The translations under genes and the position numbers were made by a program. A DNA stretch of 64,000 nt from Achromobacter sp. AONIH1 (GTDB taxonomy: Bacteria; Pseudomonadota; Gammaproteobacteria; Burkholderiales; Burkholderiaceae_B), in assembly GCF_002902905.1 (NCBI RefSeq), contig NZ_CP026124.1, positions 6,386,001-6,450,000 of the forward strand, given 5' to 3'. Positions 51,534 through 61,171 of the stretch are shown here, piece by piece. The notes beneath the pieces are model-generated. The model made no database searches, was not told the DNA's origin, and saw nothing but the letters and a program-made list of their open reading frames with translations. Each line of letters starts with the position of its first letter. Position 1 is the stretch's first letter.

Positions 51534-51935
51534 TCAGGCGCCGGCCAGCAGGTCGCGCTCGTTCAGCAGCGCATAGACGATTTCTGGGCGGTTATCGAAG
51601 CTGCGGCGGATCGCCGCCGGAATCGCCGAACGGGTCTTGCGGCACAGGCCGGGTTGCTCGTCCAGCTGGATGAAGATGCCGCGCGTGGTGCGCACCTCGT
51701 TGTCGCTGGGCAGGATCCGGACCACGATGCCCAGCTGCGCCCGCAAGCGTTCCTGCATGCCGCGCAGGTCGTCCAGGCTGGCCAGGTTTTCCAGCCGCGC
51801 GATCAGGCGCTTTTCCTCTTCCTTGGTGAGCCGCAGCACGCGGATGTCGGCGGCGCGATCGGCCAATAGCCTTTCGCGGTCGCACACGCAGGCGCCCGGC
51901 GGGCATTCTTGGCGGATCGGAAACGGGAGGTTCAT
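51534..51935 (-). CDS. hypothetical protein with CPPGxCxC motif
   Basis: Cytoplasmic protein (133 aa) without signal or membrane helix. The N-terminal part has QECPPGACVCDRERLL (three cysteines within seven residues, about 10-16), which could bind metal or a small cluster. The rest is helical and charged (LTKEEEKRLIARLENLASLDDL), and a fourth cysteine lies in PGLCRKTRS. I recognise no named family. The ATG at 51935 is preceded closely by a purine-rich stretch; the frame extends upstream to another possible ATG at 51965. Confidence 0.62.
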   Translation of the reverse strand: MNLPFPIRQECPPGACVCDRERLLADRAADIRVLRLTKEEEKRLIARLENLASLDDLRGMQERLRAQLGIVVRILPSDNEVRTTRGIFIQLDEQPGLCRKTRSAIPAAIRRSFDNRPEIVYALLNERDLLAGA

Positions 51936-52080
51936 GACGAGCGCGGTCGGTCTGGCCGGTATCAACCATTCTACTCACGATCGTCGCGTCGGCCCGGCGG
52001 CGCGGCCCCGGTAATACCCGTAAGGCCGGCGCGCCGCTGCTGCATAATGCAGGCCATCCGACCGACACGGGAGCAAGACC

Positions 52081-52956
52081 TTGAAGCGCACCCTTCTGGC
52101 CACCGCCATCCTCGTCCTGCTCGCACCCGCCGCATACGCCGGCGCGCGCGATCACGCGTACCAGATCAAGCCCGGCCTGACGGCGGTCGTCACCGTGTCG
52201 GGGCAAGACCGGCCCGCGGTCTCGGCACGCGTGGGCAAGGGCCCCGTCCAGCAACTGGCCGTCATGGACGACGAAGCAGTGGATGTGTTCGAAACGCCCG
52301 ACATCGACCACGACGGCTATGCCGACCTGGCCATCGGCCAATCCGGCGGCGGCGCGCAGGCCCGCATGCGCCTGTTCCTGTATCGCCCGAACGAGGGACG
52401 CTACCAGGAGATCCGCCATCCCGCTCCCGAGGCCAGCCCCTGCCACGGCTTCGTCAACCCGGTCTTCGACGCCGGCAAGCCCGCCTTCTCAACGGGTTGC
52501 CGATACAGCGCCGACAGCCAGGGAGAGGAAAGCTACGCCGTGCGCCCAGACGGCACGGCCGTTCCCGTGTCCTGGATCACGCAGATCTGGTTCCCGCAGG
52601 CAAGCGCGAAGGTCGAGGCCCGGTACGAGTTCCACGGCGACGGCACGGTGGCCCGAATCCTGCTGGACGGCGAAGGCTCGCCGTTCGACGGCGGCGACAA
52701 CGTGGCGCCCCTCGACCGCGTCGATCTCTATGACGCGCCCGACATCACGAGCGGCCCATCGACGCAGCTGCGCGCCGGCGAGCGGTATGACGTGGTGGCG
52801 CTGCGGCCGGCGGGCTGGCTGCAAGTGCGCCTGCCCGGGCAGAAAGACGCCGCGGCGCTCAAGTGGCTGCGCTATGTCGATCTGGTGATCGACAGGCATG
52901 GTCTCGCGCCGTCCGCGCAGGGAGACGCTCCGGCGTCGGACCGGCAGGCCCGCTGA
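52081..52956 (+). CDS. exported protein with XAC2610/FG-GAP-like calcium repeat
   Basis: Exported protein (291 aa) with a TTG start (GGGAG 7 bases upstream) and a Sec signal ending AAYAGA (about 20). The segment DIDHDGYADLAIGQSGGGAQARMRLFLYRP (about 74-103) is a calcium-loop motif of the kind found in XAC2610-related and FG-GAP proteins. XAC2610 of Xanthomonas inhibits a secreted lysozyme-like effector; a protective or binding role here is only a suggestion. The C-terminal half may be an SH3-like region (YDVVALRPAGWLQVRLP). The next gene starts 2 bases after its stop. Confidence 0.68.
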   Translation: MKRTLLATAILVLLAPAAYAGARDHAYQIKPGLTAVVTVSGQDRPAVSARVGKGPVQQLAVMDDEAVDVFETPDIDHDGYADLAIGQSGGGAQARMRLFLYRPNEGRYQEIRHPAPEASPCHGFVNPVFDAGKPAFSTGCRYSADSQGEESYAVRPDGTAVPVSWITQIWFPQASAKVEARYEFHGDGTVARILLDGEGSPFDGGDNVAPLDRVDLYDAPDITSGPSTQLRAGERYDVVALRPAGWLQVRLPGQKDAAALKWLRYVDLVIDRHGLAPSAQGDAPASDRQAR

Positions 52957-52957
52957 A

Positions 52958-53533
52958 TTGAAATCCTTCCGAAGACGCCTCGCGCGCGGCCTGGCCGCCC
53001 TGGCCGCGTTCGTCGCGCTGGCCGCCCTGATCCTGGCCGCCGTCGGCCTGCTGGCGCCCGCCGGTCCCGCCGACGTGGCCGTGGTGCTGGGCAATACGGT
53101 CACGCCCGACGGCCAGCCCTCGCCACGCCTGGCCGCGCGCCTGGACCGCGCCTATGACTGCTACGCCGCCGCGCAATGCCGCGTCCTGTTCGTCAGCGGC
53201 GGCGTGGACGCGGCCGGCGCCGACGAAGCCGCCGTGATGCGCGACTACCTGATCAGTCGCGGCGTGCCCGCCGACCGCATCGTGGCGGACAGCGCGGGCG
53301 TCGATACCTGGGCCACGGCCCGCCACGCCAGCGCCTACATGCGCGAGCATGGCTATGCCCGCGCGCTGGCCGTGACGCAGTATTTCCATGTGCCGCGCAC
53401 CATGCTGGCGCTCAGGCGCCACGGCGTCATGCACGTGGGCGGCGCGCATCCGGCCTATGCCGAGCCGCGCGACCTGTATTCGCTGCTGCGCGAGCTGGTC
53501 GCCGTCGCCTTCTATGCCGCTCGGCCGCTATAG
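52958..53533 (+). CDS. YdcF/SanA family membrane protein
   Basis: DUF218-type protein (191 aa) of the SanA/ElyC/YdcF family, linked to envelope integrity. One N-terminal helix (about 8-32) is followed by the domain with VVLGNTVTPDGQPSPRLAARLDRA, VLFVSGGVDAAGADEAAVMRDYLISRGVPADRIVADSAGVDTWATARHA and TQYFHVPRTMLALRR. The TTG at 52958 gives a short basic start before the helix. An ATG at 52898, in frame but inside the previous gene, is the alternative. It is probably co-transcribed with the upstream exported protein gene. Confidence 0.85.
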   Translation: MKSFRRRLARGLAALAAFVALAALILAAVGLLAPAGPADVAVVLGNTVTPDGQPSPRLAARLDRAYDCYAAAQCRVLFVSGGVDAAGADEAAVMRDYLISRGVPADRIVADSAGVDTWATARHASAYMREHGYARALAVTQYFHVPRTMLALRRHGVMHVGGAHPAYAEPRDLYSLLRELVAVAFYAARPL

Positions 53534-53564
53534 TGACGCATCCCCTCAACGACAGAGCGTTACC

Positions 53565-54608
53565 GTGCTGATCTTCCACAACCCCATCCATCACCTGCAC
53601 GCCGGCCGCCAGGAAATGTTTCGCGGCAAACTGGTGCCCTGCCACGAATCGCCCGCGCGGCTGGAATTCGTGCTGCAGGCCCTGCGCCAGCGCGGCATCG
53701 GCGAACTGCGCGCGCCATCGCCCGCCGACATGGCGCTGCTGGGTCGCGTGCACAGCCCGCGCTACCTGGATTTCCTGCAAGGCGCGTGGCGGGAGTGGAT
53801 CGCGCTGGATCCGGCCAACGCCGAACTCGACGTGCTGCCGTCCGTCTGGCCGGTGCGGGGTTTCCGCCATGACGTGACGCCCGCCAACTTCGCCGCGCGC
53901 GTCGGCCTGTATTCGTTCGACAGCGGCTCGCCGCTGACGGCCGGCACCTGGGACGCCGCGCTGGCCGGCGCGGCCTGCGCCATCGACGCGGCGCGCGCAG
54001 TGGGCGGCGCGGGCGGCCCGCGCGCGGCCATGGCGCTGACCCGTCCGCCCGGCCATCACGCCGGCCCGGATTTCTTCGGCGGCTACTGCTTCCTGAACAA
54101 CGCGGCCCTGGCCGCGCAGGCGCTGCGCGAGGCCGGCGCCGCGCGCGTCGCCGTGCTGGACATCGATTACCACCACGGCAACGGCACCCAGACCATCTTC
54201 TATGAGCGCGGCGACGTGCTGACGATGTCGGTGCACGGCGATCCGCTCACCGAATACCCGTTCTTCCTGGGCCACGCCGACGAGCGCGGCGCGGGCGCCG
54301 GCGAGGACTGCAACCTGAACCTGCCGCTGGCCGCCGGCACCGGCTACGCCGGCTGGCGCGAGGCGCTGCGCGCCGGCATGCGCGCGGTGCAGGACTTTCG
54401 CGCCGACGCGCTGGTGATCGCGCTGGGCGTGGACACCATCGAAGGCGATCCGATCTCGAAGTTCAAGCTGGCCAGCGCCGACTACCGGCAAGTCGGCCGC
54501 GATCTGGCGACCCTGGGGCTGCCGGCCGTCTTCACGATGGAGGGCGGTTATGCGGTGGAAGAAGTCGGCACCAACGTCGCCAACGTCCTGGAAGGCTACG
54601 GGGGGTAG
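53565..54608 (+). CDS. histone deacetylase family protein (acetylpolyamine amidohydrolase-like)
   Basis: Zinc amidohydrolase (347 aa) of the class II deacetylase/acetylpolyamine amidohydrolase type. The catalytic pair is His164-His165 in RPPGHHAGPDF. Zinc ligands are in DIDYHHGNGTQ (Asp and His), with the later Asp in LGVDTIEGD. The transition-state tyrosine is in EGGYAVEE. Likely substrates are acetylated polyamines. I chose GTG 53565 (LIFHNPIHHLH), the usual first strand. Its stop lies inside a hairpin at 54595-54621. A convergent MFS gene follows. Confidence 0.9.
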   Translation: MLIFHNPIHHLHAGRQEMFRGKLVPCHESPARLEFVLQALRQRGIGELRAPSPADMALLGRVHSPRYLDFLQGAWREWIALDPANAELDVLPSVWPVRGFRHDVTPANFAARVGLYSFDSGSPLTAGTWDAALAGAACAIDAARAVGGAGGPRAAMALTRPPGHHAGPDFFGGYCFLNNAALAAQALREAGAARVAVLDIDYHHGNGTQTIFYERGDVLTMSVHGDPLTEYPFFLGHADERGAGAGEDCNLNLPLAAGTGYAGWREALRAGMRAVQDFRADALVIALGVDTIEGDPISKFKLASADYRQVGRDLATLGLPAVFTMEGGYAVEEVGTNVANVLEGYGG

Positions 54609-54621
54609 CTTCCCCCGTAGC
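54595..54621. terminator. hairpin over the deacetylase stop codon
   Basis: Perfect 10-bp arms GCTACGGGGG and CCCCCGTAGC enclose a 7-base loop that contains the TAG stop. No T-run follows in either direction, so termination strength is uncertain. It lies between two convergent genes. Confidence 0.4.
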
Positions 54622-54649
54622 GCCGCGGGCCGCCGAATGTGACAGCCAC

Positions 54650-55984
54650 TCAGTCGCGCGTGTCTTCCAGCGCCTTGTTGACGCGCAGCGCCAGCAGGGT
54701 GCAGGCCACGCCGGACAGCAGATACACGCTGACCGCCACCAGCCCGAAGCGCGCCGACAGGCCCAGCGCGACCAGCGGCGCGAAGGCCGCGCCGAACAGC
54801 CAGGCCATGTCTGACGTCAGCGCCGCGCCGGTGTAGCGGAAGCGGCGCGAGAAGTTCGCCGTGACCGTGCCCGAGGCCTGCCCATAGGACAGGCCCAGCA
54901 GCGCGAAACCGATCAGGATGAAGGCGTCCTGCGACTTCGGACCGCCGCCCAGCAGCCAGGGCGAAACCAGCGCGAACACGCCGATGGCCGCGGCGAACAG
55001 GCCCAGCGTGGTACGCCGGCCGATGCGGTCGGCGATCCAGCCGGAGACCATCGTGCCCAGGATGCCCACGGCCGCGCCCACGATCTGCACGATCAGCACA
55101 TCGGATATCTGCTGCGTGCCGCTGACCGCGATCCACGACAGCGGGAACACCGTCACCAGATGAAACAGCGCGTAGCTGGCCAGGGCCGCGAAGGCGCCCA
55201 GGAACAGGTTGTAACCCTGGTCGCGCACGATCTCGACGATGGCGATGGGTTCGAGTTCGCCCTCTTCGAGCAGCTGCGTGTATTCCTCGGTCACCACCAG
55301 CCGCAGCCGCGCGAACAGCGCCACCACGTTGATGGCGAAGGCCACGAAGAAGGGATAACGCCAGCCCCATTCCAGGAAATCGGCCTGGGTAAGCGTCAGA
55401 TGCAGGAACAGGAACAGCGCGCTGGCGACCATGAAGCCGATGGGCGCGCCCAGCTGGCCCAGCATCGCGTACCAGCCACGACGCTGCGGCGGCGCGTTCA
55501 ACGCCAGCAGCGACGGCAGGCCGTCCCAGGAGCCGCCCAGCGCCAGGCCTTGCAGGCATCGGAACACCGCCAGCAGCGTGATGGCGTGCATGCCGATCAC
55601 GTCATAGCCCGGCAGGAAGGCCATGCCCACGGTGGCCGTGCCCAGCAGGAACAGCGCGGCGGTGAGCTTGGTGGCGCGCCCCCAGCGGCGCTGGATGGCC
55701 ATGGACAGCGCGGTGCCGATGGGCCGCGCGATGAAGGCGAAGCTGAAGATGACGAAGGACCAGAGCGTGCCCTCGAGCGCCGGCTCGAACGGGAAGAACA
55801 CGCGCGGAAAGACCAGCACGCAGGCGATGCCGAAGACGAAGAAGTCGAAGTATTCGGAGGTCCGCCCGACGATGACCCCCACCGCGATCTCGCCTGGCGC
55901 CACCTTGGCGTGGCCGCCGTGTCCGGCCGCGCTCGGCTCTGGAACGACGGGGGCATGACCGGGATATCGCGTGGTGGTCGCCAT
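54650..55984 (-). CDS. MFS transporter, metabolite:proton symporter type
   Basis: MFS transporter (444 aa) of the metabolite:H+ symporter (MHS, ShiA/ProP-like) group, with 12 helices. Motifs are GRTSEYFDFFVFGIACVLVFP in helix one, FIARPIGTALSMAIQRRWGR in the loop between helices two and three, LQGLALGGSWDGLPSLLAL and GWIADRIGRRTTLGLF. The histidine- and proline-rich first 25 residues are cytoplasmic. The substrate is unknown; family members carry dicarboxylates, shikimate or betaine. It faces the deacetylase gene convergently and is divergent from the second cyo operon. Confidence 0.88.
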   Translation of the reverse strand: MATTTRYPGHAPVVPEPSAAGHGGHAKVAPGEIAVGVIVGRTSEYFDFFVFGIACVLVFPRVFFPFEPALEGTLWSFVIFSFAFIARPIGTALSMAIQRRWGRATKLTAALFLLGTATVGMAFLPGYDVIGMHAITLLAVFRCLQGLALGGSWDGLPSLLALNAPPQRRGWYAMLGQLGAPIGFMVASALFLFLHLTLTQADFLEWGWRYPFFVAFAINVVALFARLRLVVTEEYTQLLEEGELEPIAIVEIVRDQGYNLFLGAFAALASYALFHLVTVFPLSWIAVSGTQQISDVLIVQIVGAAVGILGTMVSGWIADRIGRRTTLGLFAAAIGVFALVSPWLLGGGPKSQDAFILIGFALLGLSYGQASGTVTANFSRRFRYTGAALTSDMAWLFGAAFAPLVALGLSARFGLVAVSVYLLSGVACTLLALRVNKALEDTRD

Positions 55985-56071
55985 GTGATTGCTCGCTGAA
56001 AGGAGGGTTGTAATACGCCTGGCCTACGCTCTTGCAACACATCCGCATGCGTACCCCCCGATGCCCGGCAA

Positions 56072-56100
56072 GCCGCGCCCGCAAAGGGCCTGGGCGCGGC
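56072..56100. repeat. GC-rich inverted repeat upstream of cyoA copy 2
   Basis: GCCGCGCCC and GGGCGCGGC (9-bp perfect arms, 11-base spacer) lie between the MFS and cyoA starts. No T-run follows, so it is not a clear terminator. It could be a regulatory dyad or a leader hairpin. Confidence 0.35.
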
Positions 56101-56201
56101 GCGGCATGTTGGATCCCGCATACTTTTGCTCTTTTTACCCTAGATTTTTGGCGGCTTCCAGCGTAGTGTTCGGTTTAGCTCCCACGGTTACGTTTCGGGG
56201 T

Positions 56202-57248
56202 ATGGCCATGCTGTCTCTCCCAAGGCTTTGCGGATGGATGTTGATTGCCGCCCTGCCATTGCTCTCCGGATGCAATGCGGTCCTGCTCTCGCCTTCCGGC
56301 GACGTGGCCCTGCAGCAGCGCAACCTGATCATCATCTCCACCGTGCTGATGCTGCTGATCATCGTGCCGGTGATCCTGCTCACCTTCCTGTTCGCGTGGC
56401 GCTACCGCGCCAACAACACGGCCGCCCACTACGATCCCGAATGGAACCACTCCACCGTGCTGGAGCTGCTGATCTGGGCGGCGCCGCTGCTCATCATCAT
56501 CGCGCTGGGCGCGCTGACCTGGGTCAGCACCCACCAGCTCGATCCCTACCGTCCGCTGGCGCGTCTGTCCGAAGGCCGCGAGGTGCCGCCCGGCACCAAG
56601 CCGCTGGTGGTGGAAGTGGTGGCGCTGGACTGGAAATGGCTGTTCCTCTATCCCGAGCAGGGCGTCGCGGCCGTCAATGAAATGGCCGCGCCGGTGGACC
56701 GCCCGATCCAGTTCAAGATCACCTCGTCATCGGTGATGAACTCCTTCTTCGTGCCGGCGCTGGCCGGCCAGATCTACGCCATGCCCGGCATGCAGACCAC
56801 GCTGCACGCGGTCATCAACCACCCCGGCGAATACGAAGGCCTGTCGGCAAACTACAGCGGCGCGGGCTTCTCCGGCATGCGCTTCCGCTTTCACGGCGTG
56901 GACCAGGCCGGCTTCGACCGCTGGATCGCCGGCGCGCGCGCATCGGGCGCCACGCTGGACCGCGCGGCCTACCTGAAGCTCGAACAGCCCAGCGAGCGCA
57001 ACCCCGTCCAGCAATACGCCAGCGTCGCGTCCGGCCTGTTCGACGCCATCGTCAACCGCTGCGTGGAAACCAACCGCATGTGCATGAAGGACGCCATGGC
57101 CATCGACGCCCGCGGCGGCATGGGCCTGCCCGGCGCGCGCAACCTGGCCAGCCTGGACGCCGCCACGCGCGAGCGCATCGGGCTGGACGGGCCGCCCAGG
57201 CAGTACGTGGGCGCCATGTGCACCTCGGCCTCGGAACTGGCCATGTAG
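56202..57248 (+). CDS. cyoA: cytochrome o ubiquinol oxidase subunit II (copy 2)
   Basis: Second CyoA paralogue (348 aa, 46 residues longer than copy 1). Lipoprotein signal with lipobox LLSGC. Two helices follow at about 40-66 and 85-107. The periplasmic domain lacks the CuA cysteines, as in quinol oxidases. An insert near [17 protein letters not shown] and a C-terminal extension with three cysteines (CVETNRMC and GAMCTSA) are absent from copy 1. I chose the ATG at 56202; the ATG two codons later is possible. No TGCGAC/GTCGCA dyads or Fnr box are visible upstream. Confidence 0.92.
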   Translation: MAMLSLPRLCGWMLIAALPLLSGCNAVLLSPSGDVALQQRNLIIISTVLMLLIIVPVILLTFLFAWRYRANNTAAHYDPEWNHSTVLELLIWAAPLLIIIALGALTWVSTHQLDPYRPLARLSEGREVPPGTKPLVVEVVALDWKWLFLYPEQGVAAVNEMAAPVDRPIQFKITSSSVMNSFFVPALAGQIYAMPGMQTTLHAVINHPGEYEGLSANYSGAGFSGMRFRFHGVDQAGFDRWIAGARASGATLDRAAYLKLEQPSERNPVQQYASVASGLFDAIVNRCVETNRMCMKDAMAIDARGGMGLPGARNLASLDAATRERIGLDGPPRQYVGAMCTSASELAM

Positions 57249-57315
57249 CCGCCCGCGCCCCGGCCGCCGAGCACGGCGGCGCGGCGCAACCCCGGTCTTC
57301 TATCCAGGAATCAAG

Positions 57316-59319
57316 ATGACGGATCAAACAGACCTCGCCAAGCTGATATTCGGCCGCCTGACCTCGGATGCCATTCCCTTGCACGAGCCCATCCTGATCG
57401 CCACCTTCGCCATGGTGGCGCTGGGCGGCATCGCGCTGCTGGGCGCGATCACCTACTACGGCAAGTGGGGCTACCTGTGGCGCGAATGGTTCACCAGCAT
57501 CGACCACAAGAAGATCGGGATCATGTACATGATCCTGGGCATCGTCATGCTGCTGCGCGGCTTCGCCGACGCCATCATGATGCGGCTGCAGCAGGCCATC
57601 GCCTTCGGCGACTCCACCGGCTACCTGCCGCCGCACCACTACGACCAGATCTTCACCGCCCATGGCGTGATCATGATCTTCTTCGTGGCCATGCCGCTGG
57701 TCACGGGCCTGATGAACTACATCGTGCCGCTGCAGATCGGCGCGCGCGACGTGGCCTTTCCGTTCCTGAACAATTTCAGTTTCTGGATGACCACGGGCGG
57801 CGCCGCGCTGGTGATGATGTCGCTGTTCGTGGGCGAGTTCGCGCGCACCGGCTGGCTGGCGTATCCGCCGCTGTCCGGCATCCTGCACAGTCCGGACGCG
57901 GGGGTGGACTACTACATCTGGGCCTTGCAGATCGCGGGGGTGGGCACCTTGCTGTCCGGCGTGAACCTGCTGGTGACCATCGTCAAGATGCGCGCGCCCG
58001 GCATGTCCATGATGCGCATGCCGGTGTTCACCTGGACGTCGCTGTGCACCAACGTGCTGATCGTGGCGGCCTTCCCCGTGCTGACCGCGGTGCTGGCGCT
58101 GCTGTCGATGGACCGCTACGTGGGCACCAACTTCTTCACGGCGGACTTCGGCGGCAACCCGATGATGTACGTGAACCTGATCTGGATCTGGGGCCACCCC
58201 GAGGTCTACATCCTGATCCTGCCGGCCTTCGGCATCTTTTCCGAGGTCGTGTCCACCTACTGCGGCAAGCGCCTGTTCGGCTACGCGTCCATGGTGTACG
58301 CCACGGTCGTGATCACGGTGCTGTCCTACCTGGTCTGGCTGCACCACTTCTTCACCATGGGGTCCGGGGCGAGCGTGAACTCGTTCTTCGGGATCACCAC
58401 CATGATCATCTCGATCCCGACGGGCGCCAAGATCTTCAACTGGCTGTTCACCATGTACCGCGGCCGCATCCGCTTCGAGGTGCCGATGCTGTGGACCATG
58501 GGCTTCATCGTCACCTTCGTGATCGGCGGCATGACCGGCGTGCTGCTGGCGGTGCCGCCAGCCGACTTCGTGCTGCACAACAGCCTGTTCCTGATCGCGC
58601 ACTTCCACAACGTCATCATCGGCGGCGTGCTGTTCGGCCTGATGGCCGGCATCACCTACTGGTTCCCCAAGGCCTTCGGCTACAAGCTCGATCCGTTCTG
58701 GGGCAAGTGCTCGTTCTGGTTCTGGCTGGTGGGCTTCTACTTCGCCTTCATGCCGCTGTACGTGCTGGGGCTGATGGGCGTGACGCGGCGCGTCAGCCAC
58801 TTCGAGGACGCCTCGCTGCAGATCTGGTTCCAGGTCGCCGCCTTCGGCGCGCTGCTGATCGCGCTGGGCATCGCCAGCTTCCTGATCCAGCTGGTGGTCA
58901 GCTACCGCCGCCGCGACGCGCTGCGCGACGACACCGGCGATCCCTGGGACGGCCGCACTCTGGAATGGTCCACGTCCTCGCCGCCGCCCGTCTACAACTT
59001 CGCCTTCACGCCACGCGTGCACGACCAGGACGCCTGGTGGCAGATGAAGCAGCACGGCTACCAGCGGCCGACGTCCGGCTTCATTCCGATCCACATGCCT
59101 AAAAACACCTGGGCCGGCATCGTGCTGGCGGGGTTGAGCGTGGTGATGGGCTTCGCGCTGATCTGGCACATGTGGCCGCTGACGGTGCTGAGCTTCGCCG
59201 CGCTGATCATCGTGGCCATCGTCCATACCTTCAACTACAAGCGCGACTACTACGTGCCGGCCGATGAGGTCGTGCGCAGCGAAGACGCCCGCACCCGACT
59301 GCTGAGCAACCATGGCTGA
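57316..59319 (+). CDS. cyoB: cytochrome o ubiquinol oxidase subunit I (copy 2)
   Basis: Second catalytic subunit (667 aa). All heme and copper ligands are present: FTAHGV, GHPEVY (His294), HHFFTMG and LIAHFHN. The N-terminus is about 10 residues longer than in copy 1. The core sequences of the two copies are very similar, but the tails differ (copy 2 ends RTRLLSNHG, copy 1 ends FDKMQKAA). It starts 67 bases after cyoA and overlaps cyoC by 8 bases. Confidence 0.97.
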   Translation: MTDQTDLAKLIFGRLTSDAIPLHEPILIATFAMVALGGIALLGAITYYGKWGYLWREWFTSIDHKKIGIMYMILGIVMLLRGFADAIMMRLQQAIAFGDSTGYLPPHHYDQIFTAHGVIMIFFVAMPLVTGLMNYIVPLQIGARDVAFPFLNNFSFWMTTGGAALVMMSLFVGEFARTGWLAYPPLSGILHSPDAGVDYYIWALQIAGVGTLLSGVNLLVTIVKMRAPGMSMMRMPVFTWTSLCTNVLIVAAFPVLTAVLALLSMDRYVGTNFFTADFGGNPMMYVNLIWIWGHPEVYILILPAFGIFSEVVSTYCGKRLFGYASMVYATVVITVLSYLVWLHHFFTMGSGASVNSFFGITTMIISIPTGAKIFNWLFTMYRGRIRFEVPMLWTMGFIVTFVIGGMTGVLLAVPPADFVLHNSLFLIAHFHNVIIGGVLFGLMAGITYWFPKAFGYKLDPFWGKCSFWFWLVGFYFAFMPLYVLGLMGVTRRVSHFEDASLQIWFQVAAFGALLIALGIASFLIQLVVSYRRRDALRDDTGDPWDGRTLEWSTSSPPPVYNFAFTPRVHDQDAWWQMKQHGYQRPTSGFIPIHMPKNTWAGIVLAGLSVVMGFALIWHMWPLTVLSFAALIIVAIVHTFNYKRDYYVPADEVVRSEDARTRLLSNHG

Positions 59320-59962
59320 AACCCTGTCCCCGCCCCTGCCCGGCCATCATGTGCCGCCCCCGCAGCCGGAGAAGCTGAGCTTCCACGTGCCCGGCGAGCA
59401 CCACCCGAAGAACGGCACGCTGCTGGGCTTCTGGGTGTACCTGATGAGCGACTGCCTCATCTTCGCCTGCCTGTTCGCCACCTACGGGGTGCTGGGCCGC
59501 AACTATGCGGCGGGCCCGTCCGGCGCCGACCTGTTCGACCTGCCGCTGGTGGCGGTGAACACCGCGCTGCTGCTGCTCTCGTCCATCACCTACGGCTTCG
59601 CCATGCTGGAGATGCGCCGCGACCGGGTCGGCGCCACCCAGGGCTGGCTGGCCGTCACGGGCTTGCTGGGCCTGGGCTTCCTGTCGCTGGAAATCTACGA
59701 GTTCGCCCACCTGATCCACATCGGCGCCGGGCCGCAGCGCAGCGCCTTCCTGTCGTCCTTCTTCACGCTGGTCGGCACCCACGGGCTGCACGTCACCTTC
59801 GGCATCGTCTGGCTGGTGACGCTGATGCTGCAAGTGCGCCGGCACGGCCTGATCCCCGAGAATCGCCGCCGGCTGATGTGCCTGTCGATGTTCTGGCACT
59901 TCCTGGACCTGATCTGGGTGGGCGTGTTCACCTTCGTGTACCTGATGGGAGTGCTGCCATGA
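59312..59962 (+). CDS. cyoC: cytochrome o ubiquinol oxidase subunit III (copy 2)
   Basis: Second subunit III paralogue (216 aa) with five helices. It has [60 protein letters not shown] and [21 protein letters not shown]. The N-terminal tail is longer and proline-rich compared with copy 1. The start overlaps the cyoB end by 8 bases, and its stop shares bases with the cyoD start (ATGA). Confidence 0.95.
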   Translation: MAETLSPPLPGHHVPPPQPEKLSFHVPGEHHPKNGTLLGFWVYLMSDCLIFACLFATYGVLGRNYAAGPSGADLFDLPLVAVNTALLLLSSITYGFAMLEMRRDRVGATQGWLAVTGLLGLGFLSLEIYEFAHLIHIGAGPQRSAFLSSFFTLVGTHGLHVTFGIVWLVTLMLQVRRHGLIPENRRRLMCLSMFWHFLDLIWVGVFTFVYLMGVLP

Positions 59963-60354
59963 ATGCGCACAGCGGCCACGCCGGCCACGATCACGACCAC
60001 GGCCATCACGACGAGGACGAAGGCGGCCACGGCACCTTGAAGGGCTACGTCACCGGCTTCGTGCTGGCGGCCATCCTGACCGCGATCCCGTTCTGGCTGG
60101 TCATGGGCAAGGTGTTCCCCAGCTCGCGCACGACGGCGCTGGTGATACTGGCCTTCGCGGCGGTGCAGATCGTGGTCCACATCGTTTACTTCCTGCACCT
60201 GGACGCCCGCTCGGAAAGCGGCTGGAACATGTTGGCGTTAATATTCACGCTGGTCCTGGTGGTGATCACCCTCAGCGGATCCATCTGGATCATGTACCAC
60301 CTGAATTCCAACATGATGCCCGTGTCGACCCACGACATGCGGAATATGCCCTGA
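59959..60354 (+). CDS. cyoD: cytochrome o ubiquinol oxidase subunit IV (copy 2)
   Basis: Second subunit IV (131 aa). It has a long histidine-, aspartate- and glutamate-rich start (HAGHDHDHGHHDEDEGGHG), three helices and the motif IVYFLHLDARSESGWNM. The tail has several methionines (NMMPVSTHDMRNMP), absent in copy 1. It is followed after 16 bases by the SURF1 gene, so the operon is cyoABCD-surf1. Confidence 0.93.
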   Translation: MNAHSGHAGHDHDHGHHDEDEGGHGTLKGYVTGFVLAAILTAIPFWLVMGKVFPSSRTTALVILAFAAVQIVVHIVYFLHLDARSESGWNMLALIFTLVLVVITLSGSIWIMYHLNSNMMPVSTHDMRNMP

Positions 60355-60370
60355 TGGCGGCTAGAAGTTG

Positions 60371-61147
60371 ATGGCGGCAGTAAAAGATCCCACCGGCGAT
60401 ACCCCCCGAAATCCCCGCAGCGCGACCACCCTGGTCATCCTGGGCCTGGTCGCGCTCGCCCTGTTCCTGGGCCTGTTGCGCCTGGGCACCTGGCAGGTCG
60501 AGCGCCTGGCCTGGAAGCGCGACCTGATCTCCAAGGTCGACGCGCGCGCCCATGCCGCGCCCGTGCCCGCGCCGCGAGCGGCCGAATGGCCGGCCCTGAC
60601 CCCGGACAACGCCGAGTATCGGCGCGTGTCGGCGTCCGGCAGCTACCTGTACGACAAGCAGACGCTGGTGCAGGCCGCCACGGAACTGGGCAGCGGCTAC
60701 TGGGTCATGACCCCGCTGCGGCTCGACAGCGGCGACATCGTGCTGGTCAACCGGGGCTTCGTGCTGCCAGAGTGGCGCAAGACCCAGGCGGCGTTGACGC
60801 CGCCCGCTCCGGCCACGGCGAGCGTGACCGGCCTGCTGCGCATGGGCGAGTCCGGAAAGGGCTTCCTGCGCAACAACGACCCGGCCGCCAACCTCTGGTA
60901 CGGCCGCGACCTGCCGGCCATCGCCGCCGCGCGCGGCCTGGACCCGGTCGCGCCCTACTTCATCGACGCCGATTCGGACGGCGCCGCGCGCGATCCCAAG
61001 ACCGCGCCGGTGGGCGGGCTGACGGTGCTCAGCTTCCCCAACAATCACCTGGTCTATGCCATCACCTGGTACGGGCTGGCGCTGATGCTGCTGGTGGGCG
61101 TGGCCCTGGTCGTGCGCGAAGAGCGGCGGGCGCGCCAGCGGCGCTGA
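60371..61147 (+). CDS. SURF1 family oxidase assembly protein
   Basis: SURF1-type assembly factor (258 aa) that helps insert heme into subunit I of heme-copper oxidases. Two membrane helices (about 20-38 and 232-250) flank a periplasmic domain. Family motifs are LGTWQVERLAWKRDLI near the first helix, RRVSASGSYLYDKQTL, LVNRGFVLPEWRK and NNHLVYAITWYGLALML at the end. It is the fifth gene of the copy-2 operon, and copy 1 has none. Start ATG at 60371 (a TTG lies just before it). Confidence 0.9.
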   Translation: MAAVKDPTGDTPRNPRSATTLVILGLVALALFLGLLRLGTWQVERLAWKRDLISKVDARAHAAPVPAPRAAEWPALTPDNAEYRRVSASGSYLYDKQTLVQAATELGSGYWVMTPLRLDSGDIVLVNRGFVLPEWRKTQAALTPPAPATASVTGLLRMGESGKGFLRNNDPAANLWYGRDLPAIAAARGLDPVAPYFIDADSDGAARDPKTAPVGGLTVLSFPNNHLVYAITWYGLALMLLVGVALVVREERRARQRR

Positions 61148-61171
61148 TCCCCGCCTTTTCCCGCGCACTCC

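Noticed and set aside
56072..56100. Terminator or cyo operator at the GC-rich inverted repeat
   Set aside because: No T-run follows and it shares no arms with the dyads before cyo copy 1, so I list it only as a repeat.
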